Source of the DNA: Velocimicrobium porci
GTDB taxonomy: Bacteria > Bacillota > Clostridia > Lachnospirales > Lachnospiraceae
DNA: 64,000 nucleotides
Direction of reading: 5' to 3'
NCBI RefSeq assembly: GCF_009696045.1
Contig: NZ_VUMT01000012.1
Span: 24,415-88,414, forward strand
A model generated the notes under the pieces. It worked only from the letters and a program-made list of their open reading frames with translations, had not been told where the DNA came from and ran no database searches. A program made the translations under genes and the position numbers. This document shows positions 16,994 to 25,682 of this stretch, in pieces (position 1 is the stretch's first letter; each line of letters begins with the position of its first letter).

Positions 16994-17078
16994 TCAAATT
17001 TACAGTAATCAATACATTATAACACATACAAAATAAAAAATCACTACATGAAAACAAATTATTTTTTTAATCTGCCTA

Positions 17079-17107
17079 TTGACAAATAAATTTCTTTGAC
17101 ATAAAAT
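17079..17107 (+). promoter_or_regulatory. Promoter of the trpXYZ T-box transcript
   Basis: TTGACA (17079-17084) and TAAAAT (17102-17107) are separated by 17 bases. The T-box leader begins a short distance downstream. Confidence 0.75.
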
Positions 17108-17129
17108 GTTGGATAACAAAACAACAAAA

Positions 17130-17397
17130 TTCAAACCGATGAAAAAGACGAGTACATATATACACTAATTTCCAGAGAGCGACGGTTGGTGCGATGTCGT
17201 AATAAAGCATATATGGAATGGACTTTTGAGGGCAGACCGAACGGATATCCCAGTAGGCTCTGATGGGAACTCAACCCATTACCAATGAGCTTATGTGTTA
17301 GCATAAGAGAAAGTGGATGTATTTTTAATACGTCAATTTGGGTGGTACCGCAGGTTTATACTCTTGTCCCTTAGATTAGGGGCAAGAGTTTTTTTAT
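17130..17397 (+). promoter_or_regulatory. T-box riboswitch with Trp (UGG) specifier
   Basis: The leader shows the loop-E AGTA on the 5' side of stem I (17151-17154), the conserved AGAGAG...GGTTGGTG...AATAAAG apical region (17174-17206), and GAA-TGG (17216-17221), placing UGG as specifier codon. The conserved T-box sequence GGGTGGTACCGC is at 17340-17351. A terminator follows. Uncharged tRNA-Trp is therefore expected to favour readthrough into trpXYZ. This matches the downstream transporter annotation independently. Confidence 0.92.
17360..17397 (+). terminator. T-box regulated terminator
   Basis: Arms 17360-17371 and 17378-17389 pair (ACTCTTGTCCCT with AGGGGCAAGAGT, one wobble) and are followed by seven or more T residues. 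Its 5' arm follows the T-box sequence, as expected for antiterminator/terminator switching. Confidence 0.9.
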
Positions 17398-17480
17398 TGT
17401 ATAGGAAATTACGTCCTATGAATTAAAAAGCCCTCCGGGCGGGAACGCACTGCGTCGGATAGAAAAGAAGGAGGTTCATT

Positions 17481-18485
17481 ATGAGAAAAAAATTTTTAAT
17501 TGGATTGCTTACTATAACAACAACATTCTCCCTTTTAACAGGATGTACACAAAGTACCAAGTCAGGTGAAGTTACTTCTATCACCGTTGGAATTGCACAA
17601 ATTGCTCCACATGGTTCTTTGGATAATTGCAGAGAAGGATTTATTAAAGGTTTAGAAGATGGTGGTTACAAAGAGGGAAAGAACTTAACACTCGATATTA
17701 AAAATGCACAGGGCGATACTTCTAATGCTGCAATGATTACAGATACATTCGTTTCAAAAAAATACGATTTGATTTGTGGAATTGCAACCCCTACTGCAAT
17801 GGCAGCCTATAATTCCGCAAAAGACACAAATATACCAGTTGTCTTTACTGCGGTATCCGATCCGGTATCCGCCGGTTTGGTTACCTCTCTTGATAAGCCA
17901 GAAAGTAACTGTACCGGGACGAGTGATTCTCTTCCTCTTGAACAGCAGATGCAAATGATTCGTGCAATGATGCCAAACGCAAAAACAATTGGTATTCTTT
18001 ATACAACAAGTGAGGTAAACTCTAAAACACATTTAGAAAGATTCAAGGAGCTGGCGCCAAACTATAATTTTAAAATTGAAGCAATTGGTGTAAGTACAGC
18101 TTCTGATATTCCAATTGCAATGGATACTCTTGTAACAAAATGTGATGTAATCAATAATTTTACTGACAACAATGTTGTCAACAACTTAGATACAGTACTT
18201 GCAAAAGCCGAAGCTTACCATATTCCAGTCTTTGGTTCCGAAGAAGAACAAGTAAAAAAAGGATGTGTTGCAGCACAAAATATTGATTACTTTGCCTTAG
18301 GCGAAAAAACGGGGCAAATGGCAGCAAATATTTTAGATGGCAAAAAAGCTGATACTATGCCGGTTAAAATTATTTCCGACTGTGCTCCTGTAGCAAACAA
18401 GGAAGCAATGGAAAAATTCAATCTTGCAATGCCAAACGACTATAAGGATACTGTCACCTATCTTACAAATGACAGTCAAAAATAA
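17481..18485 (+). CDS. trpX: Tryptophan ABC transporter substrate-binding lipoprotein
   Basis: A 334-residue substrate-binding lipoprotein of the ABC_sub_bind (COG2984) family, with signal peptide and lipobox LLTGC (Cys22). Family features include VGIAQIAPHGSLDNCREGFIKGL, NAQGD, VFTAVSDPVSAGLV and NCTGTSD. TrpX-type proteins are predicted tryptophan importers because they lie under Trp T-boxes, as here. The protein contains no tryptophan at all, sensible for a gene turned on by Trp starvation. GGAGG is 7 bases before the ATG. Related proteins in other bacteria bind other ligands, so the specificity rests on the T-box. Confidence 0.88.
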   Translation: MRKKFLIGLLTITTTFSLLTGCTQSTKSGEVTSITVGIAQIAPHGSLDNCREGFIKGLEDGGYKEGKNLTLDIKNAQGDTSNAAMITDTFVSKKYDLICGIATPTAMAAYNSAKDTNIPVVFTAVSDPVSAGLVTSLDKPESNCTGTSDSLPLEQQMQMIRAMMPNAKTIGILYTTSEVNSKTHLERFKELAPNYNFKIEAIGVSTASDIPIAMDTLVTKCDVINNFTDNNVVNNLDTVLAKAEAYHIPVFGSEEEQVKKGCVAAQNIDYFALGEKTGQMAANILDGKKADTMPVKIISDCAPVANKEAMEKFNLAMPNDYKDTVTYLTNDSQK

Positions 18486-18508
18486 GAACAAATTAAGAGG
18501 TTTTAATT

Positions 18509-19429
18509 ATGGAACTATCATCTTTTTTATCAATTATTCAAGGAATTTTAGAACAAGGTTTTATCTATGGAATTGTAGCACTTGGAATCTATATTACTTA
18601 TCATATTTTAGATTTTCCAGATCTCTCGGTAGATGGTACATTTCCTCTTGGATCTGCAGTGACTGCAGTACTGCTAATTCATGGTGTTAATCCATGGCTT
18701 ACCATATTAATTTCCTTTTTAGCAGGGGCATGTGCCGGCTTTTTAACAGGCTTTTTCCATGTAGTATTAAAAATAAAAGATCTACTTGCCGGAATTATTA
18801 CAATGACTGGCCTGTATTCCATCAATTTAATGATAACCGGTTACAGCCCCCTGTTACAAATCGGAGATGCAAAAACAATTTTTAACAGCGGTTTTCTTGC
18901 AAACCTGTCAAATTCTTTTGGTGTATGGAAAACTTTCATTCTAATCTTTCTAAACACAATTGTAATCAAATTATTTTTAGACTGGTATTTTAAAACAAAG
19001 TCCGGTTTTCTGCTTCGTGCTGCCGGTGATAATGAAAATATGATAACAATGCTTGCACAGGACAAAGGGAAGGTTAAAATAATCGGTCTTATGTTATGCA
19101 ATGGATTGTCTGCTACAGCAGGCTCTGTTCTTTGCCAGCAGCAGCGATATTTCGATTCCAATTCTGGTACCGGTATGCTCGTTATGGGGCTTGCCTCTGT
19201 TATTATTGGAATGACTCTTCTTGGAAAATTAGCGAAAATAAAGGGAACAACAATGGTAATCTTTGGAGCGGTTCTTTATAAAGCCTGTATTGCAGTTGCT
19301 TTGAATTTAAGAATCAATCCAAACAATTTGAAACTAATTATGGCAATTATTTTCCTAATCGCCCTTGTATCAAAAGATTTATTCCGTAAAGGAGGAAAAC
19401 AACATGCTTCATCTGACTCACATTTATAA
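18509..19429 (+). CDS. trpY: Tryptophan ABC transporter permease
   Basis: A 306-residue integral membrane permease of the branched-chain/COG4120 type. About eight or nine hydrophobic segments are visible, with the motif-rich start IYGIVALGIYITYHILDFPDLSVDGTFPLG and AAGDNENMI near the coupling region. AGAGG lies 8 bases upstream of the ATG. It is 23 bases after trpX and overlaps trpZ by 26 bases, so the three form one operon. Confidence 0.88.
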   Translation: MELSSFLSIIQGILEQGFIYGIVALGIYITYHILDFPDLSVDGTFPLGSAVTAVLLIHGVNPWLTILISFLAGACAGFLTGFFHVVLKIKDLLAGIITMTGLYSINLMITGYSPLLQIGDAKTIFNSGFLANLSNSFGVWKTFILIFLNTIVIKLFLDWYFKTKSGFLLRAAGDNENMITMLAQDKGKVKIIGLMLCNGLSATAGSVLCQQQRYFDSNSGTGMLVMGLASVIIGMTLLGKLAKIKGTTMVIFGAVLYKACIAVALNLRINPNNLKLIMAIIFLIALVSKDLFRKGGKQHASSDSHL

Positions 19430-20177
19430 AACTTTTCACACTGGAACCATAAACGAAACTACTTTATATCATGACTTTAATCTTTCTGTAAAAGAAGGCG
19501 ACTTTATATCCGTCATTGGAAGTAATGGTTCTGGAAAATCTACTCTGTTAAATCTAATCTGCGGTACATTACAGGCAGATAAAGGGAGCATTTTATTAGA
19601 AGAAAAAGATATTACTAATGTAAAAGCTTATAAACGTTCTTCCTATATCGCAAGAGTATATCAAAATCCTTCTATGGGTTCTTGTGCTTCCTTTTCTATT
19701 TTAGAAAACATGGCAATCGCAGAAAATAAAGGAAAACCTTTTCTATTTAAAAAGGCGGTAAATAAAGACCGAATTGATTTTTACAAGACCCAATTAGAGA
19801 AATTGCATCTTGGTTTAGAAAATCGAATTCACGATAAAGTTGGGAATCTGTCAGGTGGACAGCGTCAGGCATTAGCTATGATAACTTCTACCTTAACACC
19901 TAATAAATTATTAATCCTAGATGAACATACGGCTGCTTTGGATCCAAAAACTGCAGATAACATAATGGAACTGACCAATGAACTTATTTTATCAAAAAAG
20001 TTAACAACTCTTATGGTTACTCATAATTTAAAATTTGCACTCAAATACGGAAATCGACTGATTATGATGCATCAGGGAAAAGCTATAATGGATCAATGCC
20101 AAACGGAAAAACAGAATCTAAAGTTAGAAGATTTACTTGATAAATTTAATGAAATCAGCATCGAATCTGGAAACTAA
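19404..20177 (+). CDS. trpZ: Tryptophan ABC transporter ATP-binding protein
   Basis: A 257-residue ABC ATPase with Walker A GSNGSGKST, Q-loop VYQNP, signature LSGGQRQALAM, Walker B LLILDEHTAALDP and the switch His in VTHN. The ATG at 19404 is preceded by AAGGAGG at 7 bases; an earlier in-frame ATG (19365) lies within trpY without a site. It has no Trp residues. Energises TrpXY uptake. The operon ends at the terminator at 20181. Confidence 0.9.
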   Translation: MLHLTHIYKTFHTGTINETTLYHDFNLSVKEGDFISVIGSNGSGKSTLLNLICGTLQADKGSILLEEKDITNVKAYKRSSYIARVYQNPSMGSCASFSILENMAIAENKGKPFLFKKAVNKDRIDFYKTQLEKLHLGLENRIHDKVGNLSGGQRQALAMITSTLTPNKLLILDEHTAALDPKTADNIMELTNELILSKKLTTLMVTHNLKFALKYGNRLIMMHQGKAIMDQCQTEKQNLKLEDLLDKFNEISIESGN

Positions 20178-20180
20178 GCA

Positions 20181-20238
20181 AAAAAGTGGTCTTATATCAT
20201 GGAAGTTTCTCAAACTCTCTAATGATAAGACCACTTTT
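20181..20238. terminator. Bidirectional terminator between trpZ and S66 peptidase gene
   Basis: Stem of about 18 bp (20181-20200 with 20221-20238), with A-run on the left and T-run on the right, so it can act for both convergent genes. Confidence 0.8.
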
Positions 20239-20250
20239 CTCTTCTAAACT

Positions 20251-21264
20251 CTATCTTAGTTCCATCCGCAAGCTTCCTTTTCCATTCTTCGACTCAATGA
20301 TACCATAAGCACCATTGATTACTGTAAACTGTGGATTCTTGTGCCCAATATCTGCATTGAAAATAATCGGTTTTTGCATATCACCCAAAATAGAAAGAAC
20401 TGCTTCTTCATACGTAGTATCTGTGTAACTGGAAAACATACATGGTCTTCCAAATACAAAACCATTGACATTCTCAAACCATCCGGCTTCTTTTAATTGC
20501 CATAAACCTCTTATTAAAGCTTCACTCCCAAGATCAAAACTTTCTAAGAACCATAAAATTCCATCCTGCTTATAACGGTCAATAAAACTTCTTACATAAT
20601 CATACCTTGTGCCCACTAAATTTAATAGCACATCAAGACAGCCACCAAGCAGTCGTCCTTGTATCACAATCTCTTCTTTGTCATAAACATTCGTCCAGCA
20701 AACAGGAAGGTCATTTTGATAGCTTTCTAAGCCTGTTACTTTATCATGAAAACCATCTTCATAATAATCAAAGCTTTCTTGTTTTAATAATTTTCCATTT
20801 AAAATCATAAAATTCTGTTCAACAGCCTTATGCCACGGTTCCATTCCAAAATCGTTAAAATTATTTCCATAGATTGTCGCAATGTCTAACATTGTAGTAA
20901 CAGGAAATAAAAATGCAGTATTATCAGAGTAGCCCTGAAACCACTTTGGATTTTTTTTAATCAGATCAAAATCGACCATAGGAAGTATTTCACATAAAAA
21001 ATCTCCGCCCTTTGCAGAAACAATTGCTTTTATCCTCTTATCCCGGTACAAATCCATTAACTGTATTGCTCTAAGTTCTTTCCTGCTGCTTCGCCCTTTT
21101 TCACTTGTGCGGACATCTTCCGTTTCCTTTACAGTATATCCCTTTTTCTTTAGTGCCAAAATTCCATGTTCCAGTCGAATATAATCTAATTCTTTTTTAT
21201 TTCCATCAGATGGAGCTGTCACCCCAATCACATCACCAGGCTTTAAAAAATCCGGAAAAATCAA
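20251..21264 (-). CDS. S66-family LD-carboxypeptidase / MccF-like serine peptidase
   Basis: A 337-residue S66 peptidase. Visible features are the N-terminal GDVIGVTAPSDG, the segment AIVSAKGGDFLCEILPMVDFDLI, the nucleophile elbow GYSDNTAF (Ser), and later Glu and His regions (ESFDLGSEALIRGLWQL; DIGHKNPQ). S66 includes LdcA, which removes D-Ala from murein tetrapeptides, and MccF, which inactivates microcin C. The MccF-like length and layout fit both. The start is TTG with GGAGGG 8 bases upstream. It is close to miaB (22 bases) on the same strand. Confidence 0.88.
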   Translation of the reverse strand: MIFPDFLKPGDVIGVTAPSDGNKKELDYIRLEHGILALKKKGYTVKETEDVRTSEKGRSSRKELRAIQLMDLYRDKRIKAIVSAKGGDFLCEILPMVDFDLIKKNPKWFQGYSDNTAFLFPVTTMLDIATIYGNNFNDFGMEPWHKAVEQNFMILNGKLLKQESFDYYEDGFHDKVTGLESYQNDLPVCWTNVYDKEEIVIQGRLLGGCLDVLLNLVGTRYDYVRSFIDRYKQDGILWFLESFDLGSEALIRGLWQLKEAGWFENVNGFVFGRPCMFSSYTDTTYEEAVLSILGDMQKPIIFNADIGHKNPQFTVINGAYGIIESKNGKGSLRMELR

Positions 21265-21286
21265 AATACAATCCCTCCTCTATCTT

Positions 21287-22738
21287 TTAATCACATTTAT
21301 GACCCATATAGTAAAATCCTTTACATTCATCCAATGAAACTGTTACAAAAGTACCAATTAACTCTTCTTCTCCTTTAAAATGAACAAGCATATTATTACT
21401 CATACGTCCTGTCACATATCCTTCTGTATGCTCATTTACATCTTCAACCAATACTTCCACCCGTTTTCCCTGATCTTTCTGTGCTTCTTCTGCAGAAATT
21501 TTCTGTATTTCTTCTAAAAGCCGATCAAAGCGGTCTTTTATAACATCTTCCGGAATCTGTTCCTCCATAGAAGCTGCCGGTGTACCTGTTCGCTTTGAAT
21601 AAATAAATGTATATGCACTGCTATAACGAACTTTTTTTACCACATCAAGCGTTTCTAAAAAGTCCTCCTCTGTTTCACCCGGAAAACCAACAATAATATC
21701 CGTTGTAAGTGCTAAATCAGGCATAGCTTTTTTTAAACGTTCTACTAAATCTAAATATTTTTCTTTGTCATATCGACGATTCATAATTTTTAGAATCCGA
21801 CTGCTGCCCGATTGAACCGGAAGATGAAGGTGTGTACATATCTTCTTAGAATGACGCATAACTTCAATCAGCTCGTCCGATAAATCTTTTGGATGAGAAG
21901 TCATAAAACGAATGCGTTTTAATCCCTCTATCTTTTCAACTTCCTGTAACAGTTCTGCAAAAGTCATTGGGTCGTCTAACGTTTTTCCATAAGAATTTAC
22001 ATTTTGTCCAAGAAGCATAACTTCTACAACACCATCTGAAACTAATAATTCTATTTCACGAATAATATCTTTTGGATTTCGACTCCGCTCTCTTCCTCTC
22101 ACATAAGGAACAATACAATAACTGCAGAAATTATTACAGCCAAACATAATATTAACTCCTGCCTTAAATGGATACTTTCGCTCACTTGGAAGATTTTCTA
22201 CGATTTCTGTTGTGTCTTTCCAGATATCAATTACCATGCGGTCTGACTCTAAACGATTGCAAAGCAATTCTGCAAATTTAAAAATATTATGTGTTCCAAA
22301 AATAACGTCCACAAAACGATAACTCTTTTTTAACTTTTCTACAACATCCGCTTCCTGCATCATGCAACCACATAATGCAATTAACATATAAGGATTTTTT
22401 TCCTTTAATTTTTTTAGATATCCAAGTCTTCCATATACCCTAAGATTAGCATTCTCTCGAACCGTACAGGTATTATATAAGACAAAATCTGCCTCTTCTT
22501 CCTTTTCTGTTTCCTGATATCCGATTAACTCAAGAATACCAACAATTTTTTCTGAATCTCTTGCGTTCATCTGGCAACCAAATGTTTGTGTACACATACG
22601 AAGTGGACGACCAATTTCTTTACTTTTCTCCTCAATCAATTTTTTACATTTTGCCATGTAGTAATATTGTCTTTCCGGCTCCGTTGTAGGGACAGAACCT
22701 GAAATGTCAATTGTATCTAAATCAATTTTATAATTCAT
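21287..22738 (-). CDS. miaB: tRNA-2-methylthio-N6-dimethylallyladenosine synthase MiaB
   Basis: Radical SAM methylthiotransferase that modifies A37 of tRNAs reading UNN codons. Three N-terminal Fe-S cysteines (FGCQMNARDSEK, YNTCTVRENA, LCGCMMQ), the radical SAM CNNFCSYCIVPYVRGRERSR, and a C-terminal TRAM domain (GKRVEVLVEDVNEHTEGYVTGR) are all present. The ATG at 22738 with AAGG 8 bases upstream is preferred, giving 483 residues; a TTG 13 codons earlier lies inside a perfect hairpin. Confidence 0.96.
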   Translation of the reverse strand: MNYKIDLDTIDISGSVPTTEPERQYYYMAKCKKLIEEKSKEIGRPLRMCTQTFGCQMNARDSEKIVGILELIGYQETEKEEEADFVLYNTCTVRENANLRVYGRLGYLKKLKEKNPYMLIALCGCMMQEADVVEKLKKSYRFVDVIFGTHNIFKFAELLCNRLESDRMVIDIWKDTTEIVENLPSERKYPFKAGVNIMFGCNNFCSYCIVPYVRGRERSRNPKDIIREIELLVSDGVVEVMLLGQNVNSYGKTLDDPMTFAELLQEVEKIEGLKRIRFMTSHPKDLSDELIEVMRHSKKICTHLHLPVQSGSSRILKIMNRRYDKEKYLDLVERLKKAMPDLALTTDIIVGFPGETEEDFLETLDVVKKVRYSSAYTFIYSKRTGTPAASMEEQIPEDVIKDRFDRLLEEIQKISAEEAQKDQGKRVEVLVEDVNEHTEGYVTGRMSNNMLVHFKGEEELIGTFVTVSLDECKGFYYMGHKCD

Positions 22739-22747
22739 ACTTATACC

Positions 22748-22777
22748 TTGTATATTGCAAGTTTTTGCAATATACAA
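22748..22777 (-). promoter_or_regulatory. Perfect hairpin immediately upstream of miaB start
   Basis: A 13-bp perfect inverted repeat (22748-22760 with 22765-22777, 4-base loop) ends next to the AAGG that serves the miaB ATG. There is no T-run on either strand, so it is not a standard terminator. Confidence 0.5.
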
Positions 22778-22935
22778 AAATCCTTTCTTCTTATTTTTTT
22801 ATATAAAATCACGTCAGAATCTACATCTTTGTCGAATATAATATGATTTTGTTTTCTATATTGATTCCGACTTTATATTCTATAAAAAAGAACCTAAATT
22901 GTCAAATAGTAAATTCATAGTCGCTGGAATGAAAG

Positions 22936-22977
22936 AAAGAGTGTCTTCCTAATAATTGTTAGGTTTCCACTCTTTAT
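22936..22977 (-). terminator. Possible terminator after the coiled-coil protein gene
   Basis: An 8-bp outer stem (22936-22943 with 22968-22975) and an inner 5-bp stem are separated by an internal loop. The T-run on the minus strand is weak. Confidence 0.4.
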
Positions 22978-22993
22978 TTGTAGAATCATTATA

Positions 22994-23473
22994 CTATGCT
23001 ATTTGATTAATATACTCTTTCACTTTTATTAATTCATTTTCTATTGTATTCACACGAATTAAAAGAATCTCTTTTTCATTCTCAATTTTTAAAGCATTGT
23101 CCAGTTTTCTTGCTAGATCTAAATGACCTTCCGCAATAATTTTAATATTACGGTTAGTTTCATTCTCAATTGATAAATCAATTATTTTTACTTTTTGTTT
23201 TATTTCATTCAGATCAACAACGGAAGATGCAAAATCATTTTCAAGTTTTTGAACATTCTCCTTCATTTTCTGAATGTCTTCTTTTACAATCTGTAACTCT
23301 TCTCGTATTTCCTGCATATCCGCTTTTACAGTCTGTAACTCTTCTCGCATTTCCTGCATATTTTCTTTTACATCTTTTAATTCTTCTCGCATTTCCGTTC
23401 GTACAGTTTGAATATCAGTCTTTATTCCCTGCACACTATCAAATATCATTTTTAATACTTCATTATCGCTCAT
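22994..23473 (-). CDS. Coiled-coil protein with 14-residue repeats, unknown
   Basis: A 159-residue, very charged helical protein with no membrane segment. Residues about 25-80 form a tandem 14-residue (42-base) repeat of the pattern REELxxVKxxMQEM, in three to four copies, which is two heptads per unit and so a long coiled coil. The C-terminal half is non-repetitive helix (IENETNRNIKIIAEGHLDLARKLDNAL). GGAGG is 5 bases before the ATG. Similar short repeat proteins with variable copy number occur in Lachnospiraceae; I do not know their role. Confidence 0.75.
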   Translation of the reverse strand: MSDNEVLKMIFDSVQGIKTDIQTVRTEMREELKDVKENMQEMREELQTVKADMQEIREELQIVKEDIQKMKENVQKLENDFASSVVDLNEIKQKVKIIDLSIENETNRNIKIIAEGHLDLARKLDNALKIENEKEILLIRVNTIENELIKVKEYINQIA

Positions 23474-23612
23474 AAGCTTCCTCCTTTTAAGTAAATATAA
23501 ACTGATATCCCTTATGTATTTTATAAACTAAATAGTGAAGCATCTCTCTACTGTTATAATATCATATTTAAAACTGAAAGTCCAACAAATTAATCTACCC
23601 ACCTAATCGTTA

Positions 23613-24461
23613 TCAAAGAATTATCTTTGCTGCTACTACAGGTGTCATAGCAACTTCGCGAAACGTTTGCCACTGATACTGCCATGATAAAGGAAACTCT
23701 GCTGCTTCTTCTACCGTTTCAATAGTAATTGCCGGGCATTTCCAATTCTCTGCAACAAAATGAACCGTATTTCCTCCAGAATCTCCCTGTTCGATTTCAT
23801 GCTCTGGCTCTTCTAATTTATATCCTGTTTCTTTACTTAACAATTCTCCAATTCGTCTTTGCTCTCGATTATATACTTCATCCATTTGATTTCTATAATA
23901 AAAAATACTTTTCCCGCGCGAATGGTAATCAATATATAAGCTTGGATTCAAACGACAAAATGCCCTCATTAATATCTGTGTTTCTACTTCACTTGCTGGA
24001 CAATCACGATTCCATTTTTTTCTCCATGTAATCGACGGAAAATTGCGATTTATATCAACACCTCGTATATTTTCTTTCCAACTTGCTTTTTCTGGATTTT
24101 CAATCGCCAATGTATATCCATCTGGATTAACAAGTGGAATCACACAAAATGTTACTTCTGTATTCAATAGCTTATTTATATCAACTTGTCTTCTACTCTG
24201 ACAATAACGATATGCCTGACAATAATCTTCTACCATACGCATTAGTACAATCGGATTTACCGATTCTCTTCCATGAACACCGGCAGTTAAAAAAATTTTT
24301 TTCCCCCCTTTTCCTAATAATAACATAGGAATCCTTTGTCTACACCAGGAATACCCAATATTTTTACATTGTAATATCTCATGGAACGTATTCCCGAGCA
24401 TAATTGCATCTTTTATCAGCTGTTCATATGTATATTTTTGATTTAGCTTTACAATTGACAT
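23613..24461 (-). CDS. M14-family zinc carboxypeptidase
   Basis: A 282-residue M14 peptidase. The zinc site HxxE is AGVHGRESVNP, the third ligand is in SLYIDYHSRG, substrate-binding NRNFP occurs in GVDINRNFPS, and the catalytic Glu lies in AITIETVEEA. No signal peptide is seen, so it is probably cytoplasmic; family members cut cell-wall peptides (gamma-D-glutamyl-diamino acid type) or C-terminal residues. GGAGG 5 bases before the ATG at 24461 decides the start. The likely substrate is a recycled murein peptide, an inference. Confidence 0.88.
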   Translation of the reverse strand: MSIVKLNQKYTYEQLIKDAIMLGNTFHEILQCKNIGYSWCRQRIPMLLLGKGGKKIFLTAGVHGRESVNPIVLMRMVEDYCQAYRYCQSRRQVDINKLLNTEVTFCVIPLVNPDGYTLAIENPEKASWKENIRGVDINRNFPSITWRKKWNRDCPASEVETQILMRAFCRLNPSLYIDYHSRGKSIFYYRNQMDEVYNREQRRIGELLSKETGYKLEEPEHEIEQGDSGGNTVHFVAENWKCPAITIETVEEAAEFPLSWQYQWQTFREVAMTPVVAAKIIL

Positions 24462-24563
24462 ATGTTCCTCCATTTTCCAGCAATCCTTACGTTTTCCACG
24501 TTTGGAATGAATTCTAATTATGACCCCAACATCATTGTATGTCTAAATCATAAAAAACATACC

Positions 24564-24782
24564 CTAGTTCTTATTACTTTTATCCTTTGATGATAACTCT
24601 GTTACTGTTCCATCTTCATTTAAAATTGAAATATTGTTTAACTGTCCTCTCAAATTTGCACGAACAGAAGCAATATAAGCACTTCGAAGTTTTGCCTGCT
24701 CTACTTTTTCTTCCTGCGTTAATCCTTCATTTTGGGATTTGTGATACAACTCGTTAATTCTTTTAATATCATTTTCGTTCAT
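24564..24782 (-). CDS. DUF896 (UPF0291) small protein
   Basis: A 72-residue protein of the UPF0291/DUF896 family (YnzC/YneI type): INELYHKSQNEGLTQEEKVEQAKLRSAYIASVRANLRGQL. These are small helical-hairpin cytoplasmic proteins; in Bacillus some members are linked to the SOS response, but a general function is not known. AAAGG precedes the ATG by 7 bases. It lies 46 bases after proB. Confidence 0.92.
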   Translation of the reverse strand: MNENDIKRINELYHKSQNEGLTQEEKVEQAKLRSAYIASVRANLRGQLNNISILNEDGTVTELSSKDKSNKN

Positions 24783-24828
24783 TTCTGCACCTTTATAAAA
24801 TTCCTTTCTTTTTTATTTGTCCTTGTTT

Positions 24829-25671
24829 CTATCGGTTTGTTTTTATATAGTCTGTTAAATCAAAATCCTCTAACTTATGAGCCTTAAATAAAGTTCCAAC
24901 GGACTCCCCATTAACAACCTTTGCAATATTATAAATATCTTTTCCATTTGAAATAACCATATCAGCTCCTGAATTTACGGCAATCTTGGCAGCAGATATT
25001 TTAGTTGCCATACCACCAGTTCCAAGACTTCCATTTGTATCCTTACCCATATGCTCTAATGATTCTGTAATTTTTTCTACAACATGAATAAATTTTGCAT
25101 CTTTATTCGTATGTGGATCATCTGTATATAGCCCATCAATGTCTGACATAAGAATTAATAAATCAGCACCAATCAAAGCTGCGACTATGGCTGATAAAGT
25201 ATCATTGTCACCAAATTCAATTTCGTCCGTAGACACCGTATCATTTTCATTTACAATTGGGATTACTCCCATCTGCAATAGTTCCCGAAATGTATTTTCA
25301 GCATTTCTTCTGCTTATATCATCTAACATCGTATATTTTGTCATAAGAACCTGAGCAGTCAGCTGACTGTATTCGGCAAACAATTTTTGATAAACCATCA
25401 TAAGCTTTGCCTGACCGATTGCAGCACAAGCCTGTCTTACTGATAATTCCTTTGGTCTTTCTTTGATTCCCATCGCTTTTCTTCCAACGCCAATTGCACC
25501 GGAAGATACAACGACAACTTCCTTTCCCTGATTGTTCAAATCCGTAAGGATTCGAATTAATTGTTCCATCTTTAATAAATCTAATGTTCCTGTTTCTTCA
25601 TGTGTTAAAGTAGAAGTCCCTAATTTAACAACAATTCTTTTTTTCTCTTTCATGTATTCTCGTTCATTCAT
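24829..25671 (-). CDS. proB: Glutamate 5-kinase
   Basis: First enzyme of proline synthesis, phosphorylating glutamate. The 280-residue protein has the amino-acid-kinase fold: VVKLGTSTLT, VVVVSSGAIGVGRKAM, VIPIVNENDTVS, FGDNDTLSAIVAALIGADLLILMSDIDGLY and GSLGTGGMATKISAAK. It lacks the C-terminal PUA domain of the E. coli enzyme, a known short form. AAGGAG is 7 bases before the ATG. proA is not next to it in this window. Confidence 0.96.
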   Translation of the reverse strand: MNEREYMKEKKRIVVKLGTSTLTHEETGTLDLLKMEQLIRILTDLNNQGKEVVVVSSGAIGVGRKAMGIKERPKELSVRQACAAIGQAKLMMVYQKLFAEYSQLTAQVLMTKYTMLDDISRRNAENTFRELLQMGVIPIVNENDTVSTDEIEFGDNDTLSAIVAALIGADLLILMSDIDGLYTDDPHTNKDAKFIHVVEKITESLEHMGKDTNGSLGTGGMATKISAAKIAVNSGADMVISNGKDIYNIAKVVNGESVGTLFKAHKLEDFDLTDYIKTNR

Positions 25672-25682
25672 GTCAATTCTCC

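Noticed and set aside
23200..23420. Tandem repeat as a possible CRISPR array
   Set aside because: Units are contiguous coding heptads without spacers, so it is a coiled-coil repeat.
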